DNA of 64,000 nucleotides from Weissella confusa (GTDB lineage: Bacteria > Bacillota > Bacilli > Lactobacillales > Lactobacillaceae). Shown piece by piece: positions 46,678-54,167 of this stretch. The first letter of the stretch is position 1. Each line of letters begins with the position of its first letter. The position numbers and the translations under genes are program-made. Under the pieces are notes generated by a model. The model had not been told where the DNA came from, made no database searches, and saw only the letters and a list, made by a program, of their open reading frames with translations. The stretch covers positions 7,047-71,046 of the forward strand of contig JQAY01000010.1 in the NCBI GenBank assembly GCA_001436895.1, read 5' to 3'.

Positions 46678-47315
46678 TGGATGCAAGTTATGCAACGATT
46701 GCTTTGAAGCTAGCAATTGGAATCATCGGCTTAATTATCCAAATTAATATTCTGGGTAAAGGTAACTTAGCGCCGATATCAGCAATGGATCAGGTGCAAA
46801 ATTATGTACTCGGTGGCATTATCGGTGGTGTTATCTACAATAGCGATATTACCGCCTTGCAATTTGTGTTGGTATTGATTGTCTGGACGTTTTTGGTGCT
46901 GTTACTGAAGTTTTTGAAGGAACACAATTATTGGGTTAAGCGCGTGATTGACGGCGCGCCAGTGACAGTAATTAAAAATGGTGAAGTTGATGTGGCGACA
47001 ACTATGCGTGTTGGTCTATCAGCCAGCGAATTAATGTTCAAGTTGCGCGCTGCTGGTGTTGATGAAGTTCAGATTGTGCGTCGTGCCGTCCTTGAACAAA
47101 ATGGTCAGTTAACGATCATTAAGTACGGTGAAGAAGCGATTAAATACCCACTTATCCAAGATGGACAGGCAAATTACGACTTGCTCGATGTGTTGGATAA
47201 AGATATTGATTGGTTACGTGCAGAAGTTTCTAAACAGAAAATGGGTGGTGTGGAAGATATTTATCTGGGTGAATTTATCCACGGTAAAGTTATTCTGCAT
47301 CCGTTCGCTAAGTAA
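46677..47315 (+). CDS. DUF421 (YetF-like) membrane protein
   Basis: Three N-terminal helices (about residues 6-27, 36-55, 60-80), then the cytoplasmic DUF421 domain with VIKNGEVDVATTMRVGLSASE, LMFKLRAAGVDEVQIVRRAVLEQNGQ in parts, typical of YetF/YrbG-like proteins whose role in Bacillus relates to spores or stress but is unclear. 212 aa. Translationally coupled to DUF3290. The stop codon lies at the edge of the following terminator. Confidence 0.85.
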   Translation: MDASYATIALKLAIGIIGLIIQINILGKGNLAPISAMDQVQNYVLGGIIGGVIYNSDITALQFVLVLIVWTFLVLLLKFLKEHNYWVKRVIDGAPVTVIKNGEVDVATTMRVGLSASELMFKLRAAGVDEVQIVRRAVLEQNGQLTIIKYGEEAIKYPLIQDGQANYDLLDVLDKDIDWLRAEVSKQKMGGVEDIYLGEFIHGKVILHPFAK

Positions 47316-47357
47316 AAATGGTAGTCATGACAACGATGTGTCGTGACTACCATTTTT
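47314..47357. terminator. Bidirectional terminator
   Basis: AAAAATGGTAGTCATGA with TCGTGACTACCATTTTT (17 positions, one mismatch-type pair). Shared by DUF421 and the converging CHY-finger gene. Confidence 0.85.
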
Positions 47358-47670
47358 AGCATACGTATAAGTGTTTATGCAGTGAACAACCTGGATTAAA
47401 AGGTGTTTCACATTGGTCGCATTGATTAATTTCGTCATAACGGGCGTAGGTCATCTGATGACCACAGACGCCACACATGACAATTAATTGGTTGCTGCGT
47501 TGATTATAACGGCCAAATGCGTGATTTTCAGTATTGTTATGGCATTGGTAACAAGCATATAACTTGCCACAGGTCTCGCAACGATTGGCGATAACGTCAA
47601 GTTTCGAATGCCAGTGAACACATCGTCCATCAGAATCGACCAATTCACCATATATTTTTTCTTTTTTCAT
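47356..47670 (-). CDS. CHY zinc-finger protein
   Basis: 104 aa with the CHY-finger spacing: DGRCVHWHSKLDVIANRCETCGK-type start read in halves (CVHWHS, then CETC), YACYQCHNNTENHAF, MCGVCGHQMTY, QCDQCETPFNPGCSLHKHLY. At least nine Cys and five His should bind three zinc ions. In bacteria these proteins stand alone and their function is unknown. Upstream AAAAAGTATG context gives no strong RBS. Single gene. Confidence 0.85.
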   Translation of the reverse strand: MKKEKIYGELVDSDGRCVHWHSKLDVIANRCETCGKLYACYQCHNNTENHAFGRYNQRSNQLIVMCGVCGHQMTYARYDEINQCDQCETPFNPGCSLHKHLYVC

Positions 47671-47813
47671 ACTTATATGCTGTCATAAATAGATTTACTA
47701 AGCAAGTCTGCGCGAAAAAATGCCGATAACAGTTAAAAGTTAGTCTAAGAATATCGAGTAATCTATATTTTCGGACAATTCACTATGTAATAATAAGTAG
47801 CTGGAGGTGGCAT

Positions 47814-48767
47814 ATGAAAGCAGCAATAATTAACCAGTTTGGATCTAGTGATGAATTAACGGTCGTTGATAATTATGACGAACCAATCATTTCAGATAAC
47901 GAAGTTCTGATTGAAACGTTTGCAACAAGTGTTAATCCGATTGACTACAAGGTCCGTGAAGGTGCTTTGCGAGGTATGTTTAATTGGACCTTTCCAGTGG
48001 TCTTGGGTTGGGACATTGCGGGTATCATTACTGAAGTTGGGGCAAATGTTACCGAATTTTCGGTGGGTGATCGCGTTTTTGCACGTCCGGATATGGATGC
48101 AACCGGTAAATTCGGCTCGTATGCAACGTTTATGGCAGTAAATGTCGATAAAGTGGCAGCGATGCCTAATAACATGACGTTCGCTGAAGCTGCAGCCTTG
48201 CCATTAGCTGGGGAAACAGCTTTACAGATGTTACGTGAGTTACGAGTGACAGATGGTTCTAAGGTTCTAGTTCAGGCCGGCGCTGGTGGCGTTGGTATCG
48301 TTGCGATTCAATTAGCTAAATTGATGGGTGCAACTGTTGCAACGACCGCAAGTCATGCAAACGCGGAATTTGTCCGTGAACTTGGTGCTGATATCGTCAT
48401 TGACTATCACGAACGTGCGATTACCGACGTGATTAGCAATTATGATGCGGTGCTAGACAGTGTTGGCGATATTGATGCAGGCGTAGATGTGTTAGCGCCA
48501 GGTGGCCGATTAGTGACGATTTCGGCTAAGCCAACTGATGAACAATTGTCAAACGCTGAAAAGGCGAATAAAACGCTAACGGCGGGGTGGCTACAACCAA
48601 GCGGCAAGGATTTAGAGGAATTAGCGGCATATTATCAAAACGATCAATTGAAAATCGTGATTGATTCAAAGTTCCCATTCACGACAGAGGGCGTTCGATC
48701 AGCGCATGAACGTGTTGAATCGCATCATGCACGTGGTAAAGTCGTGATTGAAATGAAACCGGAATAG
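47814..48767 (+). CDS. NADP-dependent zinc-free alcohol dehydrogenase/quinone oxidoreductase
   Basis: Medium-chain reductase of the quinone oxidoreductase class. GroES-like half (SVNPIDYKVREGAL, FPVVLGWDIAGIITEVGANV, FSVGDRVFARP), then the Rossmann half with VLVQAGAGGVGIVAIQLAKL. No zinc-binding Cys/His set. 317 aa. RBS GGAGGTGGC just before ATG 47814. Likely reduces quinones or reactive enals with NADPH; substrate uncertain. Confidence 0.88.
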   Translation: MKAAIINQFGSSDELTVVDNYDEPIISDNEVLIETFATSVNPIDYKVREGALRGMFNWTFPVVLGWDIAGIITEVGANVTEFSVGDRVFARPDMDATGKFGSYATFMAVNVDKVAAMPNNMTFAEAAALPLAGETALQMLRELRVTDGSKVLVQAGAGGVGIVAIQLAKLMGATVATTASHANAEFVRELGADIVIDYHERAITDVISNYDAVLDSVGDIDAGVDVLAPGGRLVTISAKPTDEQLSNAEKANKTLTAGWLQPSGKDLEELAAYYQNDQLKIVIDSKFPFTTEGVRSAHERVESHHARGKVVIEMKPE

Positions 48768-48776
48768 TTATGCAGA

Positions 48777-48816
48777 ACACAACGATGGTCTTCTGGACAT
48801 ATTGTTGTGTTTTTTG
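48777..48816 (+). terminator. Terminator of the quinone oxidoreductase gene
   Basis: ACACAACGAT with ATTGTTGTGT (10 bp, one G-T pair, 13-nt loop), followed by TTTTTT. Confidence 0.8.
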
Positions 48817-48915
48817 GTGTATAAAGACACTTGATTTCCCATTAAAAAGAATAAAATTAGCGGTTGAATTAAAGTGCTATACTTACTGATAATAAATGGT
48901 TGAGGGGTATTAAAC

Positions 48916-49125
48916 ATGGTAAGGATTATTTTTAGGCCACATGATTTGATTGCGTTGCCATATGTGGTTTTTATGGCCACAATTGGGCTGTTGATGTTCA
49001 TCGATAGTGCTGCAGGACGTATTCTTTGGGGTAGTATTGGACTATTTGTCGGTCTAATTAGTTTAATTGGTGTGAATGCGATGGTACGTAATCATCCAAA
49101 AGACGAGTTTGACGAGCGTATTTAA
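48916..49125 (+). CDS. Small two-helix membrane protein (69 aa)
   Basis: Unrecognised. Two hydrophobic helices (residues about 11-30 and 35-56) and a charged C-terminus, NHPKDEFDERI. The start ATG 48916 has TGAGGGGTATTAAAC upstream, a convincing RBS. First of three very small genes in a row (48916-49570) with short gaps, probably one transcript ended by the terminator at 49627. No function can be given. Confidence 0.6.
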   Translation: MVRIIFRPHDLIALPYVVFMATIGLLMFIDSAAGRILWGSIGLFVGLISLIGVNAMVRNHPKDEFDERI

Positions 49126-49151
49126 AGCGTTTGAGAACGGTGGTATGAAGT

Positions 49152-49331
49152 ATGGTGGAACTGACAATCGTTGTAGTTGTTTTCGTAATATTTGTCGTCG
49201 TAAGTCTCATCTCTGTTTTGATACAAGTGCACACAAAATATCGAACTCAGCAACATAAGTGGCGCATTGCTTTTAGACGGTCATTCGGTTGGATTGGTGA
49301 TTTCATTTCCAATGTAATTTTGTTTTGGTGA
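49152..49331 (+). CDS. Small single-helix membrane protein (59 aa)
   Basis: Unrecognised and easily missed because of its size. ATG 49152 begins MVELTIVVVVFVIFVVVSLI, a strong membrane helix (about 4-26), then a basic, aromatic tail with HKWRIAFRRSFGWIGDF. Upstream GGTGGTATGAAGT is a weak RBS. Ends at TGA 49331, nine bases before the next start. Second of the three small genes. That it is coding rests on the clean helix and tight packing. Confidence 0.5.
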   Translation: MVELTIVVVVFVIFVVVSLISVLIQVHTKYRTQQHKWRIAFRRSFGWIGDFISNVILFW

Positions 49332-49339
49332 GGCGTCAG

Positions 49340-49570
49340 ATGTTTGGTAAGAAAGTAAATGTGAAGCAACTGGAATCACTGATTGATGCGGCTTTGGTAG
49401 TTGAAAAAAATCCAGAAGTTGCATTAGAATTGCAAAAGTTAGCAAACCAATTAAAAACGTCAACTAAAATCCGAGAAACTGAGAAAAATGGCTATTTGGC
49501 AATTACAAAACTTGCGAATACGTCAGGATTCAGAATCAGTACGGCATTGTTTACGTTAGTTGAAGGTTGA
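49340..49570 (+). CDS. Small soluble protein (76 aa)
   Basis: Unrecognised. Starts at ATG 49340 with TGAGG six to ten bases upstream, overlapping the end of the previous small gene: MFGKKVNVKQLESLIDAALV, helical throughout, with VALELQKLANQLKTSTKI in the middle and SGFRISTALFTLVEG at the end. Size and helicity are compatible with an antitoxin or anti-sigma-like partner of the small membrane proteins before it, but no motif proves this. Confidence 0.55.
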   Translation: MFGKKVNVKQLESLIDAALVVEKNPEVALELQKLANQLKTSTKIRETEKNGYLAITKLANTSGFRISTALFTLVEG

Positions 49571-49626
49571 GCTTAGATGTGTATGGATCGGTCCATCAAT
49601 TCAATGTGTTTTAAAAGAAAATAATT

Positions 49627-49666
49627 AACGCTGCAAAGACTAAATGTATTTTTGCAGCGTTTTTTT
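49627..49666 (+). terminator. Terminator of the three-gene small cluster
   Basis: AACGCTGCAAA with TTTGCAGCGTT (11 bp, 13-nt loop), followed by TTTTT. Confidence 0.85.
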
Positions 49667-49828
49667 AATTGGTAGGTTGGTAACTAGTTTTAATGACTCA
49701 GGTTTACATTTATTTTAGTTTACATAATATATATTATCGTGAGTTGTTATTTTAATAAGGAGGTGGACCGTTTAAATATCGTTATCTATGATACACTGTC
49801 CGATAATACATTTTTGGGAGGTTCTACG

Positions 49829-50242
49829 ATGGCTATTCAACAAATTGATACACAACTTGCAACCGACTTCATCGTTAATCAATTAAATACACAGCAACAA
49901 ACTCTTTTTGAAGTTGATCATCTACCCGAATCGACGATAGCGTTTGCTGACGTAACTGATGATGTTGTTATTGGCGCCTTGGTGCTTAAAGTTTTTGGCA
50001 ATACTGCTCACATTTCATTGCTAGCCGTATCATCTGAGTATCGCGGTCACGGCATCGGCCATAATCTTGTGGATACTGCCATTAAGACTTCTAAATCACT
50101 GAATCTGCTACATATCACGGTTAATACACAGGATTATCAGGCGCCCGATTTTTATCAAAGTTTTGGCTTTAGTATCTTTGGTCAGCTTGCAGACACACCG
50201 TTTGTTGGCACTACCAAATACTATCTACAAATGACGCTGTAG
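49829..50242 (+). CDS. GNAT acetyltransferase
   Basis: 137-aa N-acetyltransferase. Core VIGALVLKVFGNTAHISLLA, acetyl-CoA loop YRGHGIGHNLVDTAIK (R/Q-x-x-G-x-G) and C-terminal APDFYQSFGFSIFG. Start ATG 49829 has GGGAGG nine bases upstream; the frame extends to 49739 without a suitable start. Similar to small FosA-unrelated GNATs of lactobacilli. Substrate unknown. Converges with the small membrane gene at 50269. Confidence 0.82.
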   Translation: MAIQQIDTQLATDFIVNQLNTQQQTLFEVDHLPESTIAFADVTDDVVIGALVLKVFGNTAHISLLAVSSEYRGHGIGHNLVDTAIKTSKSLNLLHITVNTQDYQAPDFYQSFGFSIFGQLADTPFVGTTKYYLQMTL

Positions 50243-50268
50243 TTGCTGACGAATCACAGTTCACAAGC

Positions 50269-50517
50269 TTATTTTAGTGCCATGAAATTTGTGAATACTG
50301 ATACCAAAAATGCGATCGCAAAAAAGCCGAAAAATGCTAATTGCCATTTCTTTTTGCCGTCAATGTACATCATTAGGTATGACAAGCTTAAAGAACCCCA
50401 AACAACAAGGTTGTTAATTCGAGATGGCCAGTCCATCAAGATGCCACCTAATAACAGAATCAGTGCCAATGCCGCGAAGATACCGGCGGTGATTTTAAAT
50501 GTTTTTGTGTTTGCCAT
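50269..50517 (-). CDS. Small three-helix membrane protein (82 aa)
   Basis: Unrecognised. ATG 50517 follows AAAAGAGGCTAAATAAC. Helices at about residues 8-28 (ITAGIFAALALILLLGGIL), 36-51 and 60-79 (QLAFFGFFAIAFLVSVFTNF). A plus-strand frame over the same bases has no RBS and no plausible protein, so this strand is chosen. Function unknown. Confidence 0.65.
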   Translation of the reverse strand: MANTKTFKITAGIFAALALILLLGGILMDWPSRINNLVVWGSLSLSYLMMYIDGKKKWQLAFFGFFAIAFLVSVFTNFMALK

Positions 50518-50637
50518 GTTATTTAGCCTCTTTTATTAGTTACTGTTTGTGATAATCGTAACGTACTTTGCTATTGTTTATAGCCGTTGTAATTATTTCC
50601 TAAACGAAATATAAATGTTATAAGTCGCTATTACAAA

Positions 50638-50651
50638 TGAAAACGATTACA
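50638..50651 (+). promoter_or_regulatory. cre site (CcpA operator) before the small membrane pair
   Basis: TGAAAACGATTACA fits TGWAANCGNTNWCA at every position and lies 46 bp before the first start codon, where it would overlap the promoter. Predicts carbon catabolite control of the two following genes. Confidence 0.7.
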
Positions 50652-50696
50652 ATTAAAGCATATATTGATTGACCTGGATATGAAAGGAGCTTGCAA

Positions 50697-50966
50697 ATGC
50701 TGTACATCATATTAATCACAACAATATTTGTGTCTGTTTATAGCTTTCGTCATACGAAACGCCATCTCGCAATTTTCAACAACCCACGAATGGCATTTGG
50801 CTTGCTGATGGGACTTACGACTTTTTACATCTTGGCACCAGTTTGGGTAATTGTATTGGCCCAAATCAACATTCTTTTGTCACTGATTCCGATCATCGCA
50901 ATGCTTGCAAATGCCTATTTCACAAAATCTGCTGTTAAATACTACAACGATCATATCAGTAGTTAG
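50697..50966 (+). CDS. Small membrane protein A (89 aa), cre-controlled
   Basis: Unrecognised. MLYIILITTIFVSVYSF (helix), a loop, then LLMGLTTFYILAPVWVIVLA and INILLSLIPIIAMLANAYF, so three helices, ending in TKSAVKYYNDHISS. RBS GAAAGGAGC six to seven bases before ATG 50697. Its end resembles the end of helix 1 in the next protein (TKQAVKTYERYN), suggesting relationship. Gap of 13 bp to the next gene: one operon. Confidence 0.6.
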   Translation: MLYIILITTIFVSVYSFRHTKRHLAIFNNPRMAFGLLMGLTTFYILAPVWVIVLAQINILLSLIPIIAMLANAYFTKSAVKYYNDHISS

Positions 50967-50979
50967 GAAGGAAAAGGAT

Positions 50980-51192
50980 ATGCTAACACTCCTCTTCGGC
51001 CTGTTGATGCTCGTTTTGGGTGTACTGGAACTCTATCTGACAAAACAAGCAGTTAAGACCTATGAACGATATAACCAATCACATGCTACCCCTTTCAAGT
51101 TATGGGGAGTAAGCTACGGTTATTACATCGGTGCAGCGCTCATTTTATTATCCCTGGGACCAATCATCACAGGAATATCATCAATTATTTAG
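50980..51192 (+). CDS. Small membrane protein B (70 aa), cre-controlled
   Basis: Unrecognised. MLTLLFGLLMLVLGVLELYL, then TKQAVKTYERYNQSHATPF and a second helix YYIGAALILLSLGPIITGIS. Start ATG 50980 after AAGGAAAAGGAT. Shares TK-x-AVK-x-Y with its upstream neighbour. Ends at a 16-bp bidirectional terminator. Confidence 0.6.
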   Translation: MLTLLFGLLMLVLGVLELYLTKQAVKTYERYNQSHATPFKLWGVSYGYYIGAALILLSLGPIITGISSII

Positions 51193-51193
51193 A

Positions 51194-51238
51194 AAAACGA
51201 CCGGGAAAGCCTCAGTGGTACCTTTCCCGGTCGTTTTT
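51194..51238. terminator. Bidirectional terminator
   Basis: AAAACGACCGGGAAAG with CTTTCCCGGTCGTTTT (16 bp perfect, 12-nt loop). Confidence 0.9.
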
Positions 51239-51264
51239 TGATTGTATATGTTGCTATTGAATAC

Positions 51265-51777
51265 TTAGTTCCCAGGGTATAAAGCCTTAATTGAATCGAT
51301 GCATCGTGAAATAACAGTCTTTTTGATTTGACTTTGATTACGTGGTGTATTGCGTTCAACAAACGTGCCGTGTATTCTGTGACGACTGTTAGTCTCTTTC
51401 GCAAGTTGCTTGAAAATAGCAATTCTTTTCTTGACTTGAAGTTGCTTTTCTTCGGTTGTGAGATTATCAAAAGCGTTCATGTCTGTGTAGACACCGTGTT
51501 CTTTGAAAAGCTTTCTTAATTCGCCTACTGTACTCTCGCCCACACCTTTTTGCCCTAGGAATCCTATTGGATTATCTTGCTTCACCCGATTCTCATCCCG
51601 GGAAGTAAAGTAACCACCGCCTGATGAAACGATGACATACTGATCATCAGGCGCGTTGCGGAATAAATCGTCCTGGGCAGTTGCTTCATAAGCATTAGCT
51701 TTCGCGATGGTCGGCACACTGGCCAGCAAAGCGACAGTTGTTAGCAATAGTAATAATCGGTACACGTTTTTAGGCAT
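51265..51777 (-). CDS. Secreted protein of unknown function
   Basis: 170 aa with a clear Sec signal peptide: MPKNVYRLLLLLTTVALLAS, then VPTIAKANA with a probable cut after AKA or ANA. The mature part, about 140 residues, is polar, begins YEATAQDDLFRNAPDDQYVI and has two basic helices (VKKRIAIFKQLAKE). No domain recognised; a single Cys near the end. RBS GGAGAATCC before ATG 51777. Converges on the small membrane pair and shares its terminator. Confidence 0.7.
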   Translation of the reverse strand: MPKNVYRLLLLLTTVALLASVPTIAKANAYEATAQDDLFRNAPDDQYVIVSSGGGYFTSRDENRVKQDNPIGFLGQKGVGESTVGELRKLFKEHGVYTDMNAFDNLTTEEKQLQVKKRIAIFKQLAKETNSRHRIHGTFVERNTPRNQSQIKKTVISRCIDSIKALYPGN

Positions 51778-51847
51778 TTTGGATTCTCCAAGTCATAAGG
51801 TAATCAAAGCATAACATGAGACAAAACACATATTCAACGAGGCAAAA

Positions 51848-51880
51848 ATAAGTAAGATCTAGTAACAACGCAAATGTTAC
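51848..51880 (-). terminator. Terminator of hemH-mntH
   Basis: On the minus strand GTAAGTAACA folds with TGTTA...CTTAC (bulge between), followed by TTATTTTTG. Confidence 0.55.
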
Positions 51881-53089
51881 TTACATGAATAATCCTAACA
51901 AACTGAATACACCGACTACCAATGCGACACCGACGACAATCTTCTGAACCATCGGTGGGAACTGCCAGCGTGTTGGTAAGCGACGCATGGCCCACCACAT
52001 GACAGCTAAGTTAGCGGGCAACATTACTGCTAGACTGTACTGTGCCACGATGATCAGCTCTGATAGTGCCTGCTCTTGGCCGTGGTACAAAAAGACGATG
52101 ATAATCACAGGCACTAGCGTAAATGCCCGTGTGATTATACGGCGCCATACCATTGGCAAACGCCACTTTAATAATCCAGTCATGACAATCTGACCAGCTA
52201 ATGTACTGGCAATTGACGCGATCAAACCGGTAAGCAAAAGCGCAATCGCAAAAATTGGTGCCATGACGGTCGGCTTCAACGTATCGTACAGTGCGCTGAA
52301 CATCACATTACTATGTCCGATTTCAGTAAAGACGAACCATCCCATCAATACCAACAGCACGTTGACAACCCAAGAACCAAGTAAATGGATCGTTGTATCC
52401 CACTTTGCCATTCGGAGCATGTCGCTTACTTCTGCATCGTTTTCACGGTTGTATGGCCGCGCTTTAGCCAATTCAGAATGCAAATACAAGTTATGCGGCA
52501 TGATGATGGCGCCAACCAAACTAACACTTAGCCAACCGAACGAGCGAAATGGTTCGTGTACTGGTTGGGTCTCTGCCAAACGATGTGGTTGTAGCACAAA
52601 AATAAAGCCAATTGTGACAACAATCATCACGGCGACGGCTAGTAACTCGATACGACGGACACCGAACTTAAACAACCACAGAAAAATAATAATATCGAAT
52701 ACAGTTAATAACGTGGTTACTTGGAGTGACCAACCAAACAATAAGTGTAATGCAATTGCAGTCCCAACTACGGCCGTCAAATCAGTTGCAATCATCGCTA
52801 GTTCATTGAATGCCCAAAAACCGATTCGGACTGGCTTAGACAACGCTGGTGCAACCAATTCAGCTAGGTTTTTGCCCGTAACAATGCCTAGTCGCGCACT
52901 AACCAATTGCAAGACAATCGCAAATACGATAGCCAAGGTCATAACCGGTAGTATCCACCAGTGAAATAGATTACCACCGACAATCGCAGTCAACCAATTA
53001 CCAGGATCCATGTAGCCGATTGCGACTAATGACGAAGCACCGGCGTATGACAAGAACCGTTGAAAAAATCGCTTATCGAACATAATCAC
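51881..53089 (-). CDS. mntH: Nramp manganese/iron transporter MntH
   Basis: Proton-coupled importer of manganese (and iron). Diagnostic residues: GYMDPGNWLTAI on helix 1 (D-P-G-N) and IIMPHNLYLHSELAK on helix 6 (M-P-H) for metal binding. Eleven predicted helices. 402 aa is short compared with the 450-530 of many LAB MntH proteins, lacking cytoplasmic tails. Start overlaps the last 17 bases of hemH, so both are co-translated; metal import and heme-iron insertion are thus tied. Start could be ATG 53083 (MFDKRFF) rather than 53089. Confidence 0.92.
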   Translation of the reverse strand: MIMFDKRFFQRFLSYAGASSLVAIGYMDPGNWLTAIVGGNLFHWWILPVMTLAIVFAIVLQLVSARLGIVTGKNLAELVAPALSKPVRIGFWAFNELAMIATDLTAVVGTAIALHLLFGWSLQVTTLLTVFDIIIFLWLFKFGVRRIELLAVAVMIVVTIGFIFVLQPHRLAETQPVHEPFRSFGWLSVSLVGAIIMPHNLYLHSELAKARPYNRENDAEVSDMLRMAKWDTTIHLLGSWVVNVLLVLMGWFVFTEIGHSNVMFSALYDTLKPTVMAPIFAIALLLTGLIASIASTLAGQIVMTGLLKWRLPMVWRRIITRAFTLVPVIIIVFLYHGQEQALSELIIVAQYSLAVMLPANLAVMWWAMRRLPTRWQFPPMVQKIVVGVALVVGVFSLLGLFM

Positions 53090-54008
53090 TCACAATGCTT
53101 TCGTACATTTTCGCTAATGCTGGATCGGCATTTAGCGGTGATACTAAGCTGAAGCGGTCACCACCCGCCGCCTTGAATGTTTGCGCAGCGGTAATCTTCA
53201 ATTCGTTCAGCGTTTCGAGCGAGTCGATTACAAACCCTGGTGTTGCAACTAGTACGTTTTTGTCACCGTAGATAGGTAACTCTGTCAAAACGTGGCTGGT
53301 ATATGGCTTTAACCAAGGCGTTGGTCCAAATTTTGATTGGAATGTTTGAACAATTTGATTGTCATCCAATTGCAAGGCTGTTTTAAGGGCTTCTGTCGTC
53401 GCGTTTACCTGCTTTAGGTAATCATCCCCCTGCCGCACATAGCTCGTTGGAATACCGTGATATGACAACATCAACTTATCATAGCTGTTTGATTGCCAGT
53501 CCACCTTAATCTTCTCAGCTAAGGCTTCGATGTAGGCTGGATGTGTCTCGTACGAGAGGATAATCTGTGCATTTGGATCAGCAGCCGTCGCTTTTTCAAC
53601 GATTGTCTTTGTCGTCGTTGTTGAGTATTGTGGGAATAATGGCACCACGATAATATCATCGGCGCCATTTTCACGTAATTGTTGTAGTCGATCCGGAATT
53701 GTTGGTGAACCGTACGTCATTGCGTAGTCAACCAGCCAGTCTGGTCGTAAGTTTCGCAAATTCTCAGCTAACTTCGCTGTGTAAACAGTTAATGGCGATC
53801 CCTCTTCTAGCCAGATTTCACGATAAAAGGTCGCTGATCGCCAGGTGCGTATCGGCAAAATAAATCCGTTTAAAATCACTTGCCAAATCGGTTTTGGCAC
53901 ATGAATGACATTCGGATCCGATAAAAATTCTTTTAAATATGGCTTAACGTCAACATTGTTTGGACTAGCCGGTGTTCCTAAATTTACCAACAACACACCT
54001 GTTGTCAT
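53073..54008 (-). CDS. hemH: Ferrochelatase
   Basis: Inserts iron into a porphyrin (in Firmicutes, coproporphyrin III). VLLVNLGTPASPNNVDVKPY at the start, LEEGSPLTVYT, VPLFPQYSTTTT, the catalytic-His motif SYHGIPTSYV and late GFVIDSLETLNEL with the conserved Glu. The family Cys in this last motif is Asp/Ser here, so no iron-sulphur cluster. Start ATG 54008 has GGGGGAT upstream. 311 aa. No other heme synthesis gene is near, as in other heme-auxotrophic lactic acid bacteria that keep hemH. Confidence 0.92.
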   Translation of the reverse strand: MTTGVLLVNLGTPASPNNVDVKPYLKEFLSDPNVIHVPKPIWQVILNGFILPIRTWRSATFYREIWLEEGSPLTVYTAKLAENLRNLRPDWLVDYAMTYGSPTIPDRLQQLRENGADDIIVVPLFPQYSTTTTKTIVEKATAADPNAQIILSYETHPAYIEALAEKIKVDWQSNSYDKLMLSYHGIPTSYVRQGDDYLKQVNATTEALKTALQLDDNQIVQTFQSKFGPTPWLKPYTSHVLTELPIYGDKNVLVATPGFVIDSLETLNELKITAAQTFKAAGGDRFSLVSPLNADPALAKMYESIVSDYVR

Positions 54009-54022
54009 GGTTGTATCCCCCA

Positions 54023-54070
54023 AAAATATCGTAATTTAATACATAACTATTTTCGATTGTACGATATTTT
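54023..54070 (-). promoter_or_regulatory. Inverted-repeat operator flanking the hemH-mntH promoter
   Basis: AAAATATCGTA (54023-54033) and TACGATATTTT (54060-54070) form a perfect 11-bp inverted repeat separated by 26 nt. The interval should hold the minus-strand promoter. The same 10-bp half-site, AAATATCGTA, occurs before the flavin oxidoreductase gene at 55535. Regulator unknown; metal, heme or redox control is inferred. Confidence 0.6.
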
Positions 54071-54099
54071 GTAGAAATGTTCACATGTATTTTGATAGT

Positions 54100-54125
54100 A
54101 AAAAACCCACATCTTTAATGTGGGT
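54100..54125 (-). terminator. Terminator of the flavin oxidoreductase gene
   Basis: ACCCACAT with ATGTGGGT (8 bp, 5-nt loop), followed on the minus strand by TTTTTTAC. Confidence 0.75.
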
Positions 54126-54167
54126 AGAAAATTTTTTACGGGCTTTGTTGGTATTAGATTATTCAGA

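Noticed and set aside
49757..49766. Strong Shine-Dalgarno-like AAGGAGGTGG
   Set aside because: No start codon follows at a usable distance except a GTG that overlaps it; the real GNAT start at 49829 has its own RBS. Kept as an unexplained orphan.
50243..50539. Plus-strand frame of 98 codons over the small membrane gene
   Set aside because: Starts with TTG directly after the GNAT stop without a ribosome binding site; the minus strand gives a clean three-helix protein with an RBS.
52263..52964. Long open frame on the plus strand (233 codons)
   Set aside because: It is entirely antisense to mntH, has no RBS, and its protein is rich in Ser/Thr/Asn/Lys without a fold; the minus-strand Nramp motifs are unmistakable.
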